The notes under the pieces: model-generated | What the model saw: the letters and a program-made list of their open reading frames with translations, nothing else | Told to the model about the DNA's origin: nothing | Database searches by the model: none | Shown here: in pieces, positions 13,148 to 15,336 of the stretch | How the letters are laid out: each line of letters begins with the position of its first letter | Position numbering within the stretch: the first letter of the stretch is position 1 | NCBI GenBank assembly: GCA_022710255.1 | Contig: JAKLHG010000024.1 | Span: forward strand, 1-15,336 | Direction of reading: 5' to 3' | DNA from: Candidatus Hydrogenedentota bacterium | Lineage (GTDB): Bacteria > Hydrogenedentota > Hydrogenedentia > Hydrogenedentales > CAITNO01 | Length of the DNA: 15,336 nucleotides | Position numbers and translations under genes: made by a program

Positions 13148-15079
13148 TCAGTCCAGGGGCTTTGCCTTTTTCAGTTCATCCAGTTCGTATTGGATGCTTT
13201 GTGTCACCGGGAAACGAAATCCGGTCTTGGGGTCGAGGTCGAGGTCCATGACCTTCAGCGCCACAGGGTGCTGGTCCCGTTTCCATTGGCTGGCGGCAAA
13301 CCGTTTTGCGAAATCCAACACCCATCCGCGCAACCGCTCGGTATCATGCTCCGGGAAACGAAGGCACAGCAGGCGCCAGCAGTCGGCCAGGGATAACCGT
13401 TTGCGCGCATACAGGTAGAGCAGGTCATCGAGCACGACATAGGGCATCAGGTCGGTTTCATCCAATTGCCCAGGAGCCAATTCGGCGCTTGGCGGGATGT
13501 CCAGAATAGGACGGATTGACCGGATACCGTCCCGCTCTGAAAGGTATTCCAACAGGCGGGTGACCACCGTTTTGGGCACATTGGCGATGGGGGAGTAGCC
13601 TCCCTGGTTGTCTCCTCCCGTCGTACTGTAACCCACGGCGGCCTCGCTTAAGTTGGACGTTACCAGGAGCAGTCCTTCCGTGTTGTTTGCCCAGTTCAGC
13701 ATCATGGCGCCGCGGACGCGCGCCTGAAGATTCTGCCGGGTCATGGGCGCTACCCCTTCCTCGCCTCCCATGATCTCCGCCGCCTTCGCCAACGCGACCT
13801 CCGCCTCTTCCTCTATGGAAACAATCCTGAAGGGCACGTGAAGTTCCGCAGCCAGGCCGCGGGCGGCATTCTGAGTACCTTCACTGCTCAGGGAACCGTT
13901 GGGCAGGTACAGTGTACTTACATACTCGGCGTAGCGCTCGCTCTCGCGGCCTTCCCGCAGCATTTTGGCGGCTCGTATCGCAAGCAGGAGGCACAAGGCG
14001 CTGTCACGCCCACCGGACAGGGCCACCAGAAACTTTTTGAAAACACCGACTTTTTCAAAATAATCCCGCAGTCCCAGCGCCAGGGCGTCAAATAATTCAT
14101 CCAGGGCGGGGTCGCGTTCCTGTTTGCGCCTATGCGCCGAAGGAAGGTAGTAACTGCGGGGTTGCTGTGTCGCGTACCGTTTTACGGGGGCGGGGGTAAA
14201 GGTGCCGTTGCCGGCTTCAATCATGGCGGTCTGTCCCTGCGGGACATCGATCCCGGCATATTGGCGCCACGTGTTATTTTCCATACGGCCGTGTTCAATT
14301 TCATCCAGGTTCATCACCGCATTCGAAAGGGTCCAGGCACGCTTGGACAGGATGGGGCCCTCGCAGGCAAGTCCATCCGGGGAGGCAATCAAGCCGCCGC
14401 CGTCAAAAATCAGGCGGCTGTTGTCGCAGCCCAGCAGGTTGGCATAGGCATATACGCATTTAAGAGTGGCGGCGGCGCTCATGACCAGCCGCTTGCGTGT
14501 TTCATTTTTACGCGGCGTGAAGGGGGAGGCGCTTGGATTGCATACGATTTCCGCTCCCGCACGAACACGTTCCCATGCGGGGGAAACCGGACTCCAAAGA
14601 TCCTCGCAAATCTCGGCGGTTACCAGTCCGTAGGGAAGTTTGAACACCAGGTCACCAGCGGGAACGCCGTTTATTTCCGTGACGCCGCCCGGCCAGGAAG
14701 TCCAGTTTCTCGCCTCATAAAAAACGCTGTATGCGGGCAGGTACTTTTTTAATACCAGGCCGCAGATGATTCTGTCGCTGATAAGGGCGGTAGCGTTGAA
14801 TATCTTTGCATTGTGCACTACGGGAAGTCCGAGTAATGCGGTGATGTTGTCGCACGAGGCGGCGATTTCGGCCAGGGCGGCCCAACTCTGCCGGGTAATG
14901 TCCCGCCATAAAATACGGTCTTCAAGACTGTAACCGGAGATGCAGAGTTCCGGCGTGACCAGGAGATGAGTCCCTTCTTCCTTTGCAGAGCGGATAAGGT
15001 CCAGCAGGCGACGCTTATTGCCCTCGAAATCACCGACTTTGACCGACACGGCCGCCACGCCGATATTTACCAGTCGCAT
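13148..15079 (-). CDS. nadE: Glutamine-dependent NAD+ synthetase
   Basis: This cytosolic enzyme makes NAD+ from nicotinate adenine dinucleotide with ATP, taking ammonia from glutamine. The 643-residue length and two-domain layout fit the glutamine-dependent class. The N-terminal carbon-nitrogen hydrolase (amidase) domain, about 1-280, has the triad Glu44 (TPELCISGY), a Lys at 111-112 (LKKYLPAYSVFYE) and the nucleophile Cys158 (AEICEDLW). The synthetase domain, about 325-640, has the ATP loop SGGRDS at 355-360, NLSE at 476-479 and YSTTGGDNQGGYSPI at 484-498. SGGRDS carries Arg where many family members have a hydrophobic residue. The pncB-like gene ends 41 bases upstream on the same strand, so the two probably form a nicotinate-to-NAD salvage unit. 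GGGAG lies about 11 bases before the start. Confidence 0.97.
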   Translation of the reverse strand: MRLVNIGVAAVSVKVGDFEGNKRRLLDLIRSAKEEGTHLLVTPELCISGYSLEDRILWRDITRQSWAALAEIAASCDNITALLGLPVVHNAKIFNATALISDRIICGLVLKKYLPAYSVFYEARNWTSWPGGVTEINGVPAGDLVFKLPYGLVTAEICEDLWSPVSPAWERVRAGAEIVCNPSASPFTPRKNETRKRLVMSAAATLKCVYAYANLLGCDNSRLIFDGGGLIASPDGLACEGPILSKRAWTLSNAVMNLDEIEHGRMENNTWRQYAGIDVPQGQTAMIEAGNGTFTPAPVKRYATQQPRSYYLPSAHRRKQERDPALDELFDALALGLRDYFEKVGVFKKFLVALSGGRDSALCLLLAIRAAKMLREGRESERYAEYVSTLYLPNGSLSSEGTQNAARGLAAELHVPFRIVSIEEEAEVALAKAAEIMGGEEGVAPMTRQNLQARVRGAMMLNWANNTEGLLLVTSNLSEAAVGYSTTGGDNQGGYSPIANVPKTVVTRLLEYLSERDGIRSIRPILDIPPSAELAPGQLDETDLMPYVVLDDLLYLYARKRLSLADCWRLLCLRFPEHDTERLRGWVLDFAKRFAASQWKRDQHPVALKVMDLDLDPKTGFRFPVTQSIQYELDELKKAKPLD

Positions 15080-15120
15080 CTTCGTGTTTCTCCCGATGTT
15101 ACAGCCGTGTTAGTCCGCTA

Positions 15121-15336
15121 TTATGCGGTGCCTTCCGGGTTGATCAGCATCCTGTCTTTCATTTCACCAAGTCTGTGGGACAGCAAAACCTTATAAATTT
15201 CCGGGTTGCGCAGTCGCTTATATTCTTCGGGCATACAATTTTGATGGGCAAGCATCCGTTCGCGAATGACTTTCGTGCGGGGAACATCTCCGGTTCTTTT
15301 GCCTTCTTTAAATACCGTTTCCAGCAACTCCATGGC
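15121..15336 (-). CDS. pncB: Nicotinate phosphoribosyltransferase, C-terminal end (cut by window edge)
   Basis: Only the last 71 or so codons are in the window, and the 5' end lies beyond position 15336. The residues match the C-terminal part of nicotinate phosphoribosyltransferases: LLETVFKEGKR, then PRTKVIRERM, then KRLRNPEIYKVLLSHRL, a pattern shared with the bacterial and animal enzymes. The full enzyme would convert nicotinate and PRPP to nicotinate mononucleotide with ATP, the first step of NAD salvage. The ATG at 15331-15333 is internal and not the true start. Placement 41 bases before nadE on the same strand strongly supports the assignment. The assignment rests on a short segment recognised by eye. 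Confidence 0.8.
   Translation of the reverse strand, partial: AMELLETVFKEGKRTGDVPRTKVIRERMLAHQNCMPEEYKRLRNPEIYKVLLSHRLGEMKDRMLINPEGTA

Overview
The window is a moderately GC-rich bacterial chromosome segment. It carries nine complete protein genes, one gene cut by the right edge, and one repeat-rich non-coding stretch. I see no tRNA, rRNA, CRISPR array, phage gene or transposase. Two secreted enzymes with cleavable signal peptides, a GlnE nitrogen-control enzyme, a large secreted glycosidase with an NPCBM domain and palindromic intergenic repeats fit an uncultured Gram-negative saccharolytic lineage (PVC-like or Hydrogenedentota-like). That placement is inference with low confidence, because no ribosomal marker is present.

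Left part (39-6198, all minus strand). A small membrane-anchored TPR protein precedes glnE, the bifunctional adenylyltransferase/adenylyl-removase for glutamine synthetase, with only 47 bases between them, so they are probably one transcript. Upstream of them, 3590-4245 is a gene-poor stretch. It holds two long inverted repeats, each next to a copy of the same 16-base direct repeat, several smaller hairpins, and a doubtful 39-codon ORF with a strong ribosome binding site. Beyond it lies a cation/proton antiporter of the CPA1 type whose cytosolic tail has RCK_C followed by RCK_N. It probably ends at a hairpin plus U-run terminator that overlaps its stop codon.

Middle (6452-10566, plus strand). 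Two exported enzymes lie here: a 980-residue clan GH-D (alpha-galactosidase-like) glycosidase with a C-terminal NPCBM domain, and a YdjC/ChbG-type carbohydrate N-deacetylase. Together they suggest breakdown of an alpha-linked, possibly N-acetylated, galactose-type glycan outside the cytoplasm.

Right part (10574-15336, minus strand). Reading in the direction of transcription, the order is the tail of a nicotinate phosphoribosyltransferase (pncB), glutamine-dependent NAD synthetase (nadE), a membrane-anchored alpha/beta hydrolase, a small plant-type 2Fe-2S ferredoxin, and a histone-deacetylase-fold amidohydrolase. pncB and nadE form a nicotinate-to-NAD salvage unit. The deacetylase has its own near-consensus sigma-70 promoter in the short gap behind the ferredoxin. 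Its stop codon is only 7 bases from the stop of the oppositely oriented YdjC gene.

Most genes are ordinary members of known families. The points most worth a second look are the glycosidase/deacetylase pair, the repeat cluster with its flanking direct repeats, the order of the RCK lobes in the antiporter, the arginine in the NadE ATP loop, and a coding-looking antisense stretch between the glycosidase and the YdjC gene.
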